From contig JBITNC010000001.1 of NCBI GenBank assembly GCA_050084985.1, positions 212,846,001 to 212,910,000 of the forward strand: a stretch of DNA of 64,000 nt, written 5' to 3'. Origin of the DNA: Nageia nagi. Its lineage: Eukaryota; Pinophyta. A model generated the notes under the pieces. That model was not told where the DNA came from and did not search any database. It worked only from the letters and a program-made list of their open reading frames with translations. Position 1 is the first letter of the stretch; the number at the start of each line of letters is the position of its first letter. Positions 22,041-34,455 of the stretch are shown piece by piece. The translations under genes and the position numbers were made by a program.

Positions 22041-22145
22041 GCATTATACAATGGTATTTTGGTTTGTATTTATATATTTATAGGCTTCTCTTTGTAATGA
22101 AATGTATTATAGATTTTAGTTCCATATAAATGGTATTAGAGTAGT
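22041..22145 (+). repeat. Right part of copia-like LTR and its primer site
   Basis: After the target duplication, the sequence TTCTCTTTGTAATGAAATGTATTATAGATTTTAGTTCC resembles the 3' end of copia LTRs. At 22131-22144 TGGTATTAGAGTAG matches the initiator tRNA-Met site TGGTATCAGAGC(A)G with two C-to-T changes. This suggests the Tat element inserted into a copia 5' LTR. No copia gag is recognisable downstream. Confidence 0.5.
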
Positions 22146-23185
22146 TTGATCTTGAACCTTCCCTCTTAGATTTGATCAACAAATATATGAGGGGGATTTA
22201 CCTAACCAATTACTAATCCTCCCCTCACCTCCATTTTTATTTTCTAATTATATTTTGGTGATGATGACAAAATAATATCCTATATCAATCTAAATAGAAT
22301 GAAATTTTGTATTTATATTCTACACATCCATTCCTTTCCAACAATTCCAAGAACATGCAAAATGAAGCTTTAGAACAAAAGTTATGGCTTTTACAAATTT
22401 CTTATTTTTATAGGGATTGTAGCTACATTTTTAGGGGGAGAAAATTGGATAAAATGTAATGGATATTTCTCATAATCTTATAATTACCACTTGGTAATTA
22501 GTTCTCCATTAATATGGTGAACCTCTTTTTGATGTTAGCTCATCATTTATTGGTATCCATTTGGCATCATGGCCAAATCAAAATTACAATTATTTGGACA
22601 ATTTTTAATTTTGAAGGAGTTTTTATCATAACTTCTTCCACATACCTTTGTTTGACATGCTATATGTTTTATTAGCTTCATCACTTCAAGAGCTTCACAA
22701 TAAGTGGTTGCATGATATAAATTACCTCTTTTTTCTCCATGTAACTACCATTCTTTTACGATGGATCTCTTTCATTAATTAATGAAATCTTAATAATGTT
22801 GTATCTTTATCATCCAAAGTTTGGTTTTGAATATATTTGAAGCATTGATCTTCAAATTTTGAGCTCTTTATTTTACCATAATTATATCATTAAAGAAACA
22901 TTTGTGCCTTAGTTTTAGGTTGAAGGACTCTCTTTGCATCCTTCCTTTGATAATTAGTCTCCCTTTTTGAGATACTTGGTCTTCACTTTATTTTGATACT
23001 TTCATGTTTCAAAGATTCTTGCAATGTTCTATTGGTTGTTCTAGGAATTAAATTATTTATTGGGATTATTTTTAAGACTATCACCATTATTCATTAGACA
23101 TCACATATCATATGCATTAGGTACTTCCTCATTTGGATTTGTAGTTCTATTCTACCATGTCCTATTGTTCCTTGGAATTTTTAAC
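22146..23185. other. AT-rich non-coding stretch
   Basis: No ORF of note on either strand. It may be the decayed leader of the copia remnant at 22131. I see no repeats, hairpins or RNA genes that I can support. Confidence 0.4.
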
Positions 23186-23300
23186 TAATAATACCAAATC
23201 CTAACCCATAAACCCTAACCATAATCCTAACCCAAACCCCCAAACTATTACCCCTAACTCCAAACCCTAAACCCTAGCCTCTAACCCCAAATTTTATAAA
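23186..23300 (-). repeat. CCCTAA-type telomere-like patch
   Basis: About 115 bp of CCCTAAC variants. The phrase CCTAACCCATAAACCCTAACC..AATCCTAACCC..CCAAACTATTACCCCTAAC closely follows the one at 11050-11110 in the large array, so this is a dispersed copy of the same higher-order unit. A (TA)11 tract lies at 23322-23343. Confidence 0.75.
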
Positions 23301-24340
23301 TTTAAATGATTTATTTAAATCATATATATATATATATATATATTAATTTTTAATTTATTTATTTAAATTATTTATACATTTAAATTTAATTTATTTATTT
23401 ACATTTAATTAATTAATTTAAATTATTTACAAATAATATATATTTTTTAATTTTTATGTCATCACATTATGGTTGATGATGCTCCTAACAAAAATTTCTA
23501 TTAGGCACATTATGAGAAGGCACTTGAAACTCATAAAAACAAAATACACCTTGCCACACATCTATCACTTTCATTCCAACATTGTAAAACACATAAAAAA
23601 AAGGCTTCTACTTCAAATTTTAGTAGGTGAAAGCAAGAAGGAGGTTCTTTACAACATTATACCATATTTTTTGAAGATTTCTCAACCAAGTAAGATTTTT
23701 TCTACCATATTCTAGTAAATTTTCATTTCTTTCTTGTATAATTAAATGTAAAAATTTAGGCAAAAAAATATAGTGTATTAAATCTAGATAAAACTAATAA
23801 AAATTCTAGGAGGTTTTTGTAAATTTGAGGGTTAGTTTTTTACCAAATTTTCTAAAAAACCTATAAAATTTAATATAAAATTTAAATTTAATATTTTAAT
23901 ATAATTTAATACATCTAATTTTTTAACCCCATCTACCCAAAACTTTTTAACCACCCCCCTCTAACCAAATTTTTTTAACCCCTTTAACATAAATTTTTTC
24001 AACACCCAACCTCTAACCTAAATTTTTAACCCCCTCCCCCCCTAACCTAATTTTTTTTACCCCCTTTTACCTACCTTTTTTAATACCCCCAAATCTAAAT
24101 TTTTAACTCCCTTATTTAAACAAAAAAAATTAACCCAAATTTTTTAACCTAAATTTTTACTTATTAATTATCTTAATGTTTTTTATATTTTTGAATATAT
24201 TTTAATATTTTTAAATAGATATTTTAATACTTATAGAGATTATTTTTGTTTTAAATTAATAATTTTAATTTTTTAAAGTTTCAAAAGTTATTATTTATTA
24301 TATGTTTATTAATAGGTTATTTATATTGTTTATTTATATA
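23300..24340. other. AT-rich DNA with a decayed ORF and an AACCCC/poly-T repeat
   Basis: From 23471 the plus strand reads MVDDAPNKNFY*AHYEKALETHKN and continues to a GT-like site near 23627. It has protein-like composition, but I do not recognise it. From about 23910 to 24150 a degenerate repeat of (A)AATTTTTTTAACCCC(C) with a spacing of roughly 15-30 bp is visible. It is not the usual CCCTAAA telomere type. Confidence 0.35.
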
Positions 24341-24935
24341 TTATCATGAGCAATGTAGGGGGTGAAAGGAGGAGGTATAATGAAAACAAAGAGAGGATTC
24401 ATAAAAAAGGAAAAAAAATCAATAGCACCTGATATTGATAAAAAAATATTCATAATTGTTAATATGTACTATTTTGTTATCAATATATTTTCTTTAATGC
24501 TACTTATTTTGTAAGATAAATAATATTTTTTATTCAAGTTTTTTAATGATGGTGATACTTAATCAAGTGTTGAAAATTGCTACTAAAATATTAACAAAAA
24601 AAATGAATAGGGTGTAAGGTATTGGAACCTCTCATGTAGCTAGTCATAGTCGATGTACCAACTCACCATTGCCTTCACCCACTCCACATGGTAATTTTTT
24701 TCTATGAATTAAATTTTTAAAAATGTATTAAATATTATTATTTTTAATTTTTTATTAATTTTTCTTAATGATTAATTCTAAATTTTGTAAAGGTGACATG
24801 AGTAATGAGATTGTAGAGTTAGTGAATCAAGACTCCCATACATTCTTCACATTGATCGGTTCACTTGGAGTTGAGATAAGAGTGAAACCTGATGGTGAAG
24901 TAATTGAGGATACAAAGGGTACATAAAATCAAAAT
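24340..24935 (+). other. Possible exon fragments of an unrecognised gene
   Basis: Two open stretches could be joined by splicing. The first (about 24620-24692) reads IGTSHVASHSRCTNSPLPSP, Ser/Pro-rich, and ends at a GGTAATT donor-like site. After a 100-bp T-rich interval, a TTGTAAAG acceptor-like site precedes GDMSNEIVELVNQDSHTFF and SLGVEIRVKPDGEVIED (24793-24918), which stops at another GGTACAT donor-like site. Codon choice and the absence of stops support coding origin. The Ser/Pro-rich segment is reminiscent of transposon-associated plant proteins, but I cannot name a family. An upstream ATG segment (24346-24430) may or may not belong. Confidence 0.3.
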
Positions 24936-25662
24936 ATTTAACTATATATTTGTAATATAATAATTTACTAATATATATTTTTTGATCAAAGGTAAATTTA
25001 TATTAACAGTGATTTTTTATATAAGGCCCAAAACCCTATTTTATAAAAAATCCATAATGATATATCATTTAGTATGTGAAGAGCTACAATAGCCTACATA
25101 TCACTTCCACACTTAGAAGGAATATCCAACAATCCATATTTTCCTTAATTGGAGTTCATATAGGTCCTATGACCATCCATATCATAGCTATTTAGAATCT
25201 TGTAGTGGCTTAAGATATAATAACACATTTTTATAGTTAAGATTCAAAGATAGTATTTGTGCATTCCTATATCATATTCCTTCATAGCTTCGTACTTTAA
25301 ATCAATATTGTAATCAAAATTGCTTTTTATTTTTCCAAATTGATTTGGATTTATTTTACCTTTAGACCTCTTATTTGATATTTATTTTTTAGATTATAGG
25401 AACTGTATTAGGTGAAGATTCAATTTAGTTTCCATGAACTGGATGAGAAGGGAGATCCAAGCCAACCTCAAGGATCTGGTTTTCCTCATCTAATGCACTA
25501 CTTACCATAAGGGAGTAATTTAAATAGTTATTTTCACCACCTTCATGATCATCATTCACTTGGGAGTAGTTATTGACTAAATGATCATCATTTAAATAGT
25601 TACTCATATGTGATCTATTTAATGCATTCACTTTAGTATGCTTATCGATGAAAAATATCTTC
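24936..25662. other. AT-rich stretch, nothing recognised
   Basis: Only a 68-codon minus ORF (25425-25631), rich in Asn and His, is present. It looks like chance. No repeat family recognised here is shared with the rest of the window. Confidence 0.3.
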
Positions 25663-26389
25663 TATAGATGCCAAAAATAATTTATTTTTTATAAAATAAA
25701 ATCATATTTAGAATTCTTAAATGACTTATTGCAATACTATAAATATCAAGATAAGTTGATATTACAATGCAATTCCATATGTTATATTAAATACTATATC
25801 ATTTATCATGGGTTATATTTTAAAGTATTTAATAGAAAAATGTTTATATTATTGCTAGAGGTAGTATGTCCTTGTAGGCTATATATGCGAGTGGAATAGG
25901 CTAACCTATATAAATCAAAACTCTTTGATATGATAAAATATATGATAGGTGGTTGTCTATCACAATCTTCATTGAGCTATGGTGTCTTTCAATACCACCT
26001 ATTATGAGAAATTATGATACTTTGAGCTTTGAAACTTTCTATCTTTTGTATATAATACAATTCGACATAGCCTATGCAATTGATAATGTTCTTCTCTTGG
26101 GTCATTAGTGATGTGCATATTCTAGATCGATGATTCCAAATTTTAATGGTTGAGTCATTGATTCATGTACACAAAGATCTATTGTAAACTCACCATGAAT
26201 CTAATCCCAATCCTCCAAAGATTCATTGCTATTTATTATTGAGGATTATACATACACTTCATATCAAGTTCATATGTTTCATGTATATTTATTATAATAT
26301 GATATAGTGTAAATTATTCATGTTTTCTTATATTGTAGATCAATTTATTTATTATATATATTCATATTTTACATAATTTGAGGTCTACA
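25663..26389 (+). repeat. 5' LTR of the composite element (727 bp)
   Basis: Aligns along its length with 39211-39952 and with the minus strand of 53280-54050. Shared phrases include GATATTACAATGCAATGCCATGTG, GAGTGGAATA, CTCTTTGATATGATAA, GATAGGTGGTTGTCTAT and a terminal ATATTCATATTTTACATAATTTGAGGTCTACA. The start has decayed from TG to TATAGATGCC, compared with TGCAGACACC and TGTATACGTC in the other copies. By eye the pair differs at a fifth to a quarter of positions, so this insertion is old. The flank TCTTC (25658-25662) matches TATTC after the 3' LTR at 4 of 5 bases. Confidence 0.8.
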
Positions 26390-26493
26390 TTTTGTTGAAC
26401 CCAACATTCTTACACACCTAGATTCTTTTTCTAGGGCATCTCTTCTTAGGAGTTAAGAATCTATTTACATTATTATCTCTTCCCTTATTTCAG

Positions 26494-28975
26494 ATGCTTA
26501 GAGTAATAGGTAGAGAAAATGATAAAATTAGGATTTTTTCTACCTATGTATCAAAAATGGACCTAAATATTGAACAACCTAGGATTTCTAAAAGTAAGAT
26601 CCATTTTAATGAGATTAGGAGAAGTATAAGGGTTAACCATGATTTACCTATGTAAGATCTTGATCCCAATGATATAATGGATATTGATGATAATAATAAT
26701 ATAGAATCTACAAGTTCTAGCAAAAGGATGGATATCATTGGATAAACTCCTAATAAGCATAATGTGTATATAAATGATTATGATTTTGAAAGTGTAAGTT
26801 TGGGAAGCCATTATGATACTTCTGATAGTGATGCTAAAATTAAAGAATTAGATAGATTTCCTAGCCATTTTAGATCAATAAAGGAATGGCTATCTAATAA
26901 AGAAAAATTAAAGTTTTATCTTATTAGCAATTTTGAACAGGTTATAGATATCTTAACAAATTATGAGTTGTTAGAAGCAAGTTCGATAATATCACAATCT
27001 TCAGATAGTTTAGTTTCTTATGAAAATGTAGGATCTAAAAAATGAAGGGTTTCAACTATAGTGAAGGATGCCAATAATGGTGTACAATACTATTCACATG
27101 CTGCTAATACTAGGGAAGTAGAGGATACAAATCCCTAGAAAAAGGTAAATATCAAAAAGGTTAATGAGGAAAGTGAATTGAATTATAAACACTTAGTAAT
27201 TTAGTTCGATGATCATAATCTAGGGACATTGCATGAATGTTATAATAGGGATAAAGGTATGGATAGTATGGTTAATGATGAATCTCTAGTAGATATTGCT
27301 AAATAACTTTCTAATGTAATTAATAATTCATATAAACATAATATTGGTTGGTCAAAAGAAGATCATGAAATAAAACTTGATACTATTTTAGATGCTCAAG
27401 AAGATGATTACTTTCAAAAGGCTAGTGAGGAATAACAACTAGCATTTATGTTATAATTGGTTGATAAACTTGAATATGAAAAACTACATAGGATTGGGCC
27501 ATTTCTACAACTTAAAGATGCTAAATTTAGAAAGGAAAAAGCAAATAAACCTTCCTCAAACTAGCAATGCCCCACCTATAACCCCACCACAAACCCTAAA
27601 AAGTAATCCACCTATAGTACAAAATAAACCAAAACAATCTCCTATAATGCTAAATAATGGAAAAATAGTGGATTAAAGAATTGATAAATTAGAAAAAAAA
27701 TTGCTTCAAGATGGTGAAGATGATTTCTAATTTTGTTTAAATTGTTCATTTACTAATAGGATTATTTATAAATTGCTTGTTGGTAAAAAGAGTGAAATTT
27801 ACAAAATTTTATGGTTTGCAAGATTCAAAAATGTATGTTAGAGAATTTCAAGAGAAAGCTATGAAATATGTTCATGATAGAGATAAGCTTGCAAAATTAT
27901 TTTCAATTAGCTTAAAAGATGATGCATTGATATGGTATTTTCAAGTATCTTAAAAGATGATGCATTGAAGATTGATTCAATTTTTTTTGAAAAAATTTAA
28001 ATATAATATCATAGAAAAGGTTTAATTCAAAGATTTATGTAAAATTAAGAAATTGTCTAACCAATCTTTATCTAATTTCATGGAAGTATGGAAAGAAAAT
28101 AAAAATAAAAAATTTGTACCTGAGGAAGATTTAAAAGATACTATTGTAAATACTTTATTACCTATGTATAAATTGTTGGTTATCTTTAATCATGAATTGA
28201 TATTAGCTATAATGATAGATATTTTGCTTAAAAATGAAGATTATATCAAGTAAAATTATAAGAAATGTTATCCCAAAAATCAAATGTATGAATCAAAAGA
28301 CAAACCTCAGGTGAATGAAAAGAAACCTCAAGTGTATGAAAATAAAATTGAAGTTGCTACAACTAATGTTGATAGAAATAAGAATAGAAGAAAAAGGAGA
28401 TTTATAAGGCTAATTTATACTATTAGTAATATTTATAATATGTTATTAGAAGAAGAATTTATTGATCTTCCACCAATGGTTCAACATCACTTCCATAATG
28501 GTGTTCCTAAAAATTATAGATAAAGAATTTTGCAATTATCATAGGACACCAGGGCACCTAATAAGAAATTATAGGGTATTAAAAAATATCATTTAGGAAT
28601 TCATTGAAAAGAAACCTATTAAAATGGATGATAATACTAAAGTAAAATATTTTGGTCTGTACATCTTGATAATGGATAATTGGAAATATTTACGAACCCT
28701 TTACCAAGAATCACTTAGCAACCAAAAGGTTTCATTGGTTTGATAAGTACTTCACATTGCATGAAATATTATTTCCCTATTAGGTATGCATGTAATGGAT
28801 ATCAAAAACATGCAAGAAAAGGCCTTAATGAAAGGAAAACAAAGCATCATGAAGGAGCTCATGAAGGAAACATTCCTAACAGTGTGCATGATAGTTTGCA
28901 TGCAACCAATGACATGAAATATACTACTAGAAAGGCACCTATTTTTGTGCTTGCATCTACAAACTATGTATAAAC
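26494..28975 (+). pseudogene. Tat-like gag with long N-terminal extension
   Basis: The likely start is ATG 26494 (MLRVIGRENDKIRIFSTYV). The first ~340 codons, acidic and Asn/Ser-rich, read in one frame broken mainly by TAA/TAG codons (for example at 26653 and 26743). After a frameshift near 27520 a proline-rich linker follows (NAPPITPPQTLKSNPPIVQN). The capsid core at 27810-28250 shows MYVREFQEKAMKYVHDRDKL, LKDDALIWYFQ and LSNQSLSNFMEVWKE. Near 28525 the zinc-binding stretch CNYHRTPGHLIRNYRVLKNI has lost its last Cys (now Asn or Tyr). The rest (28740-28975) is His/Lys-rich and unknown. No protease or RT follows. Confidence 0.7.
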
Positions 28976-29655
28976 CTTCTTAGGTATGCAAAATTATTGC
29001 TTAAAGTTAAAAAATTGTAAAAAGTAGTGTATAATAGGTAGGTTATTTCTTGAGGGGACAAATGTATATGGTTCATGGTAATAAGGGATAGTTCAATATT
29101 TTATTAGTTTTTTGGGAAAATTTTGAAGAAGTTTCTCATATATTTTTCTTTTCAAATTATCAAAACCCATGCTACTGATGGCATGTGACTACTTTTGCAT
29201 TGCTAATGGTGCACCTTTCCTAGACCAAAATAAATATAAATAGTATTTATAATATATTTAGAGTCTTTGTCAATGTTTAGAATGATCACCATTAGATTTT
29301 AAGCATGTTAAAAAGAAAAAAAACTCATGCATATTTGTAAATATTTGTATGTTGTAAATGAGGGATCTTATCTTATGTTTATTAGTGTATTTGTGTTAAG
29401 CACTTAAATTGAATATACATTGAAAATTATTCTAAATGTGTTCATTACATTGGTTATGTAGGTTGCATTATTATTTTATGTTGAAAATGAAAAAGTAGAG
29501 TGATGCATGTGGTTTATTTTTTTCAAACTATTAAACTTGTACTTTGAACTTTTAATTACAAATTCTAAAGAACATACATTCATAATTATACACAAAACAT
29601 TGGAACAATTTTTTTTTATATATATATGGGGTAGGTACAAATCTCAAAATACATC
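28976..29655. other. Non-coding interval between gag and the antisense gene
   Basis: AT-rich, with many stops in all frames and no sign of protease or RT motifs (no DSG/DGG, no YxDD, no DDE). If pol was ever present in this copy, it has been removed completely. Confidence 0.5.
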
Positions 29656-29833
29656 CTAGTAGCATGTACTACTGCCACTACTCCCATACTCACTAGGCCT
29701 AGAAGTCCTCCTAGACCCACTACTATGCCTTGATATAGACATCCCACCTAAAACATCATTCAAAATAATACCATGAGTGGTCAATAAAGTCTTTTCCCTC
29801 TCATATTTCATATTAAGTGCAATAATATCCTTA

Positions 29834-29886
<53 letters not shown>

Positions 29887-31540
29887 TCTTATCCATAAGG
29901 TCTTGAATAAATTCCAATTACTCATTAGGTGGGGGCATATCCACCCTCTCTTGTAGCTTCTTTAGATATTGATCCATGGATGCTACCTAACATACCTAGC
30001 TTCTAGTGTGGAGTATAGAGTGTATAGCTATGACTATAGGCCTAAAACCCTAGCCTCAAAAGGCTTCATACTCTCCACCTTAACCTCTAATGTAGCAATC
30101 TTAGTAGCAATATCTCTTGTAGAACATACAAATATCATAAGTCAATTTTCCTACACATGTTAACTAAAAAATACAAAGTTTCTTAAACCAGTAGGTCTAA
30201 GATAGGGTATTACCAACTACCATAAGTGGAATAACCTTAACTAAGACCTCCAATCCTAGTATCAATGCTAATGTAGCTGGTGGTACTTACATGAGAATAT
30301 CATGCATATGATTATCCATATGCTATGGTTCCTCATATAAATACCCCTAGGAGGTTGCTACCATCTTCTCATCCTCCTTAGCATCCTCATCTATTCCCAA
30401 TGGGGTTGGCTAAATGGTATCCCACTAAGCTAAGTATCTTTTCTTAGTACTTGGAGCCATAAACATCTCCTCTACACCATTCAAAGTCCTAGGCTCCTCC
30501 TAGGTAACCCATCATTTGGTCATAATATATGTCCCTATTAGGGCATCTTTATCAATCTTCTATCACATGTATTACACTAGGGTAGGTGGTATGCTATGAT
30601 GAATAATGAACTACCTGAGTACCTACTGGGGTAGGTAGGGATCCACAAGCTTCCTCCTAGTCTAGAGAAAATATGGTTTCCTCACCTAGGAAAATTAGTA
30701 GGCATCCTCATCTTAAAAAAAAATCTATGTGAGACACCAAAACTAAGTCCATGAGCTATAACTAGTTTATTTCTCTCCTCCTTGCCTCTAATGAGTATGG
30801 GTACCTATACCCACATAGCTGGGAAACACAAAATATCATGGCTATGTTTATAGGGTCATACCTCTCCCTTTGAATCTTAATCATTTGGATCATAACTATC
30901 TTCTCATATGTCCATTTCTATAGTAAGCTTGTATGGGCCATTATGATGTTAAACTTATCAACATTAATAAAATTATGTAAGTCCCATTATAATTAGACCA
31001 AGAAAATTAGGGCCCACATGTATCTTATGCCACTAGTACAAATATCCTACATAATCTAGACTAAATCCAAGGGAAATACTAAACTACTCTTATCCAGGCA
31101 TATGTATATGGCACTAATTGAAATAATCATCAATCGTAAATATCTTATTAAAGAGGACAATTTGTATGCCTTAGATAAGGAAGAAACTCGATGCTTCTAA
31201 TCATGGTCCTTTTCAATCATTAACCATACTAATAATTGTTGCCTCTCATTATTATTTGACACTTCAGTTTGATCCATAAGTTGATCCTAAATTAGAAGAC
31301 CCATATCCTATACACATCCAGTAAGATGATAATCATTTCACTTAGGGGAAGATAAAAGCTATTTATATCCTAATCCCACTTGTCCACTAGTTCCTTCACA
31401 AGAGGAAGGTCATGCTATACATGGCCAACATTGAAAACTTCATTCAACCTTGAGCACATGTGGATGTCATCCTCATAGCCCATCCTCTTCCACTCCCTAG
31501 TCTTCTCCAAAGCCACCATAAACATAGGTCCCCCTCTCAT
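29656..31540 (-). pseudogene. Plant mobile domain (PMD, aminotransferase-like) protein, antisense in LTR element
   Basis: PMD proteins are nuclear plant proteins related to MAIN/MAIL1 and are also carried by transposons; their biochemical role is not settled. From the ATG at 31540 the minus strand reads GPMFMVALEKTREWKRMGYE, then HDLPLVKELVDKWD*DINSF and YLPLSEMIIILLDVYRIW. This is the typical PMD opening: W-x-x-x-x-x-x-F-x-L-P-x-x-E-M-x-I-x-L-x-D-V. Further on, GIRYMWALIFLV and AHTSLLQKW-like stretches fit the PMD core. The C-terminus is Ser/Arg-rich (GSRRTSRPSEYGSSGSSTCY), ending at a TAG (29656-29658). Many TAGs replace CAG and several frameshifts occur, so it is dead. It lies inside an LTR element, opposite to gag. 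Confidence 0.65.
29837..29882 (+). repeat. (CT)23 microsatellite inside the PMD pseudogene
   Basis: About 46 bp of pure CT on plus. On minus it would encode a Glu-Arg repeat between IQDLMDKIKERER and the C-terminal tail, and it changes the frame. It probably expanded from a natural Lys/Glu/Arg-rich coiled segment. Confidence 0.9.
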
Positions 31541-32618
31541 ATTAATCTTTCAATCTTGTAAGAAAAATAAAAACAAACAACATGAAAATAATTTCCCCAC
31601 AAAATTTAAAATGTAAATAGATATGAAGGTGAATCAATGTAAATGCTATTAAACTTAATGCAAATTCAAAACTAAATCAAAATATCCCTCGCAAAGCCTA
31701 AGGAATGAAATAATAAATAAAAACAAAGGAACCATAGGTTTTTTGAATGGATAGAGGTAAAAATGAAGGAAAAAGAGAATAAGAAAATAAAACTATAACC
31801 AAATAAAATCACTACATGCTCAAAGGGTAGTCTCAAAAAGTATTCCACCACATGGACCTTCCATATAGTTTGCAATCTCTTTGAAGTGCACTAGCCATCA
31901 TCTACCATGTCACTAGATCAAGATGAAATCAACAACTAGTAAGGATCACATATATCAATCAAATGGTAAGTAAGTACAATAGGGCTTCCAAGCTAGAGGA
32001 TGATAGAGCTTTGACATAGATAGGTAAAAGATAATGAAATGATAAAAATTAATGAAAGCACCATTTTGGTTTAAATTTTTCCCTAACTTTAAATACTTCC
32101 AACATGGTGAATAACATAGGAAAAATGATTGAAAATATTTTAATCACTAGTGGTATCTTTTTTAAAAACCAATTCCACTAGTATCATGCCACCAATAGCA
32201 TCCAAAACACAAAATTGATGAGTTATTCAATATATGATGGTTAGAAATGATAAATCTTGTAATATGCATAAGTTACATTATACATTTGCAAGGAAATTGA
32301 ATATGCTCTATTTTTAATATTTATTAATACTAAATGGGCACTACCAATGGCATATTTAATGCAAAATTAGCAATTGATTCAAGTGCTATGTTCAAATTTG
32401 AATTTTTTATGTCATAATAGATGTAGATAATGAATGTTGCATGATCAAAACATGGAAATTTTTAACCTAAAAAATTGGATTTAATTAAAAACAAATGTCA
32501 AATTTTTATTTTTACATTGAGGCATGATTCTAAAATAGTGAAGATCTAAACAATTATTTTTCAATGCTAATTGAATGTGCTTTTTTTCATGAAGTCCAAT
32601 TCCATCATTCTCATGCAG
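31541..32618. other. 3' non-coding region of the composite element, left of the copia insertion
   Basis: AT-rich, without ORFs of interest; the 67-codon minus ORF at 31672-31875 lacks recognisable motifs. It would join directly to 38327 before the copia element inserted. Confidence 0.5.
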
Positions 32619-32623
32619 TCAAC

Positions 32624-32873
32624 TATTAAAAACCATAATCTTATTATGGTATTTATAAATATTTAGAAATTAGACATGTGTCAATGACAAGTGTCATTTG
32701 AAGTTAGTTAGAGAAATTCTAACTTAGTGCTTAGGCAGGTAAATTAGTTAGGATGAGGTGTACACTTAGTTGCACCATTTTAGGAGTTTGTTAGTTAACC
32801 ACTTTTGTGGTCTATATATTGTAAATTATTTTTGAGTTAATATTATCTTGGAGATTTATGATCCATTCCTGCA
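32624..32873 (+). repeat. 5' LTR of the nested copia element (250 bp)
   Basis: Starts TATTAAAAACCATAATC (TG decayed to TA) and ends CATTCCTGCA, followed by one T and then the PBS. It differs from the 3' LTR at about 11 of 250 positions by eye. Flanked on the left by the perfect target duplication TCAAC (32619-32623). A TATA-like TATATATTG lies near its middle. Confidence 0.95.
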
Positions 32874-32874
32874 T

Positions 32875-32886
32875 TGGTATCAGAGC
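32875..32886 (+). promoter_or_regulatory. Primer binding site (tRNA-iMet)
   Basis: TGGTATCAGAGC, an exact match to the plant initiator tRNA-Met site, one base after the 5' LTR end. This is the usual primer of plant copia elements. Confidence 0.93.
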
Positions 32887-34455
32887 AAGGAATTTGGAAA
32901 ACTCCATGCAAATTCATCACTATAGTTTGCTGTGATTTGTGGATGCATCATCTATTTGCTGGGCTACTATGACCTGTTGTTTATGGTTATTGTTGCACTC
33001 CACCTCACTTGCTACATTAAAAACATGACTGTGGTAGACACTGGGGTAGATAACTCCATTGCTAAATATAGACCTATTGTTTGTGGCTAGACATGGATGT
33101 GTTAGTACATTGCTAGCCTGCATTCTACTATTTGAGGCCCATGCTTGTAAATGTGGCCCTGGATGACCTTGCAAATCTACTGAAACCTACTGAAGCTTTA
33201 TAGTGATGGATGTGGCTATTCTAAATATCCTATCACTGAAGTGCTAAGGGCTATACATTTTGAGAGCTCCTCCAGTTTACTATTGAAGGTCTGCTATTAT
33301 GTTGGACATTTTTTTGCTTATAGCTATTGTCTAACATGGGATAGTGGGTATTTTGTGAGCTATTTTTCATGGGAGACTCTCTTCATTTTGATCTAGATGT
33401 ATGCAACATGGTTCTTCTCTACCTAGTCAACCAAAGTGAGACTTCAACTCCTTTCCAACTTCTGGCAGCACAGGCATGAGAAACATCCACAATGTGAGAC
33501 TATTCTAGTCACTCCGATTAGACACCTACTGCATACGTTGAGAGTGGTGTTCCTCCAGACATAACATGAAACCCTTGTGGACTTTATGTTTGTGTGACCA
33601 TGTCTACTCTACTGCCTGCTACTAAACACATCATTCCATCTCTCTTTGTTTGGTCCTCTAGTTCATTTTTTTGCTGCACTCCAGATGAAACATGAGCATG
33701 CATTAATGCTACACCAACCAAATGTGGACTCCTACATTTCATAGCTCCCATATCATGTGAATGTAGCCTTTGTTGTAGTACATCAGCAACCCCCACATGA
33801 AGCTTAAGAAGACTACTATTTGTTGCTAGATGTGGGCCTTCCAAAATGTGGACTCTACTCTGCAGTTCATGGGCATCCTGCTCAATTTATATATGTTTGG
33901 TTTTGTTGCTACTATCATTACTCATCCATTTCTACATTTTGGGAGCTCATTTCATGGCCCTCCATTCTTGTGGATGTGCATGCTGCTAGCTTACCCTCCA
34001 ACTACCTTCTACTCCTCTCTCTAGTTCATGGCTCCTCTCTCCAGTTTGTCGCTCGTGGGTGTTGGCTCGTGGGTGTTCACTGAACATGATTTTTTTGGAC
34101 ATAAATGTTATTACTATGGAGGCTGGCAACAAAGTAGCTACTGAACATTGGACATGGTTTCTAAACATGGGTTTTCCATAGTGTCCCACCTATTTTCTCG
34201 CCCCCTCACCCATTAAGGTGCTTTTAATATTTTTTTTAAAACATGATCACTTTAATATTCATAGTGGAGATATTTTAGGGGATGGTTAATTATTTTGTTT
34301 GGAATTTTATTTTGGAGTGATAAGGTGTATAAAATATTTTGGTACTCCAAAATATTTAATTCCAAATTTTATATTTAGGTATATTTAAATATTTAAAGTT
34401 ATTAAATATTTTAATTTTATATTAAAATATTTTTTAATTTTCAAATATTTTGGCA
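32887..34455 (+). other. Long leader of the copia element, compositionally distinct
   Basis: From about 32900 to 34200 the DNA is clearly richer in G and C than its surroundings. It contains recurring word families such as GCTACTATGACC, CCTACATTTTG, GTGGATGTG and ATGTGGGCCTTCC, some repeated imperfectly. Short ORFs on both strands (for example 33584-33844 minus and 33820-34083 plus) have no recognisable motifs. It could be captured genomic DNA or part of a non-coding leader. From 34230 it becomes AT-rich again. Confidence 0.45.

Noticed and set aside
26544-26738. Minus-strand Leu/Ile-rich ORF as a membrane protein
   Set aside because: It is the antisense of the acidic, Asn/Asp-rich N-terminal gag region.
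29837-29882. GAGA-type promoter element from the (CT)n tract
   Set aside because: The tract lies within the coding remnant of the PMD pseudogene and is better explained as an expanded Glu-Arg coding repeat.
33584-34189. ORFs of 60-90 codons on both strands in the copia leader
   Set aside because: They overlap on opposite strands, have no known motif, and are explained by the higher GC content and chance.
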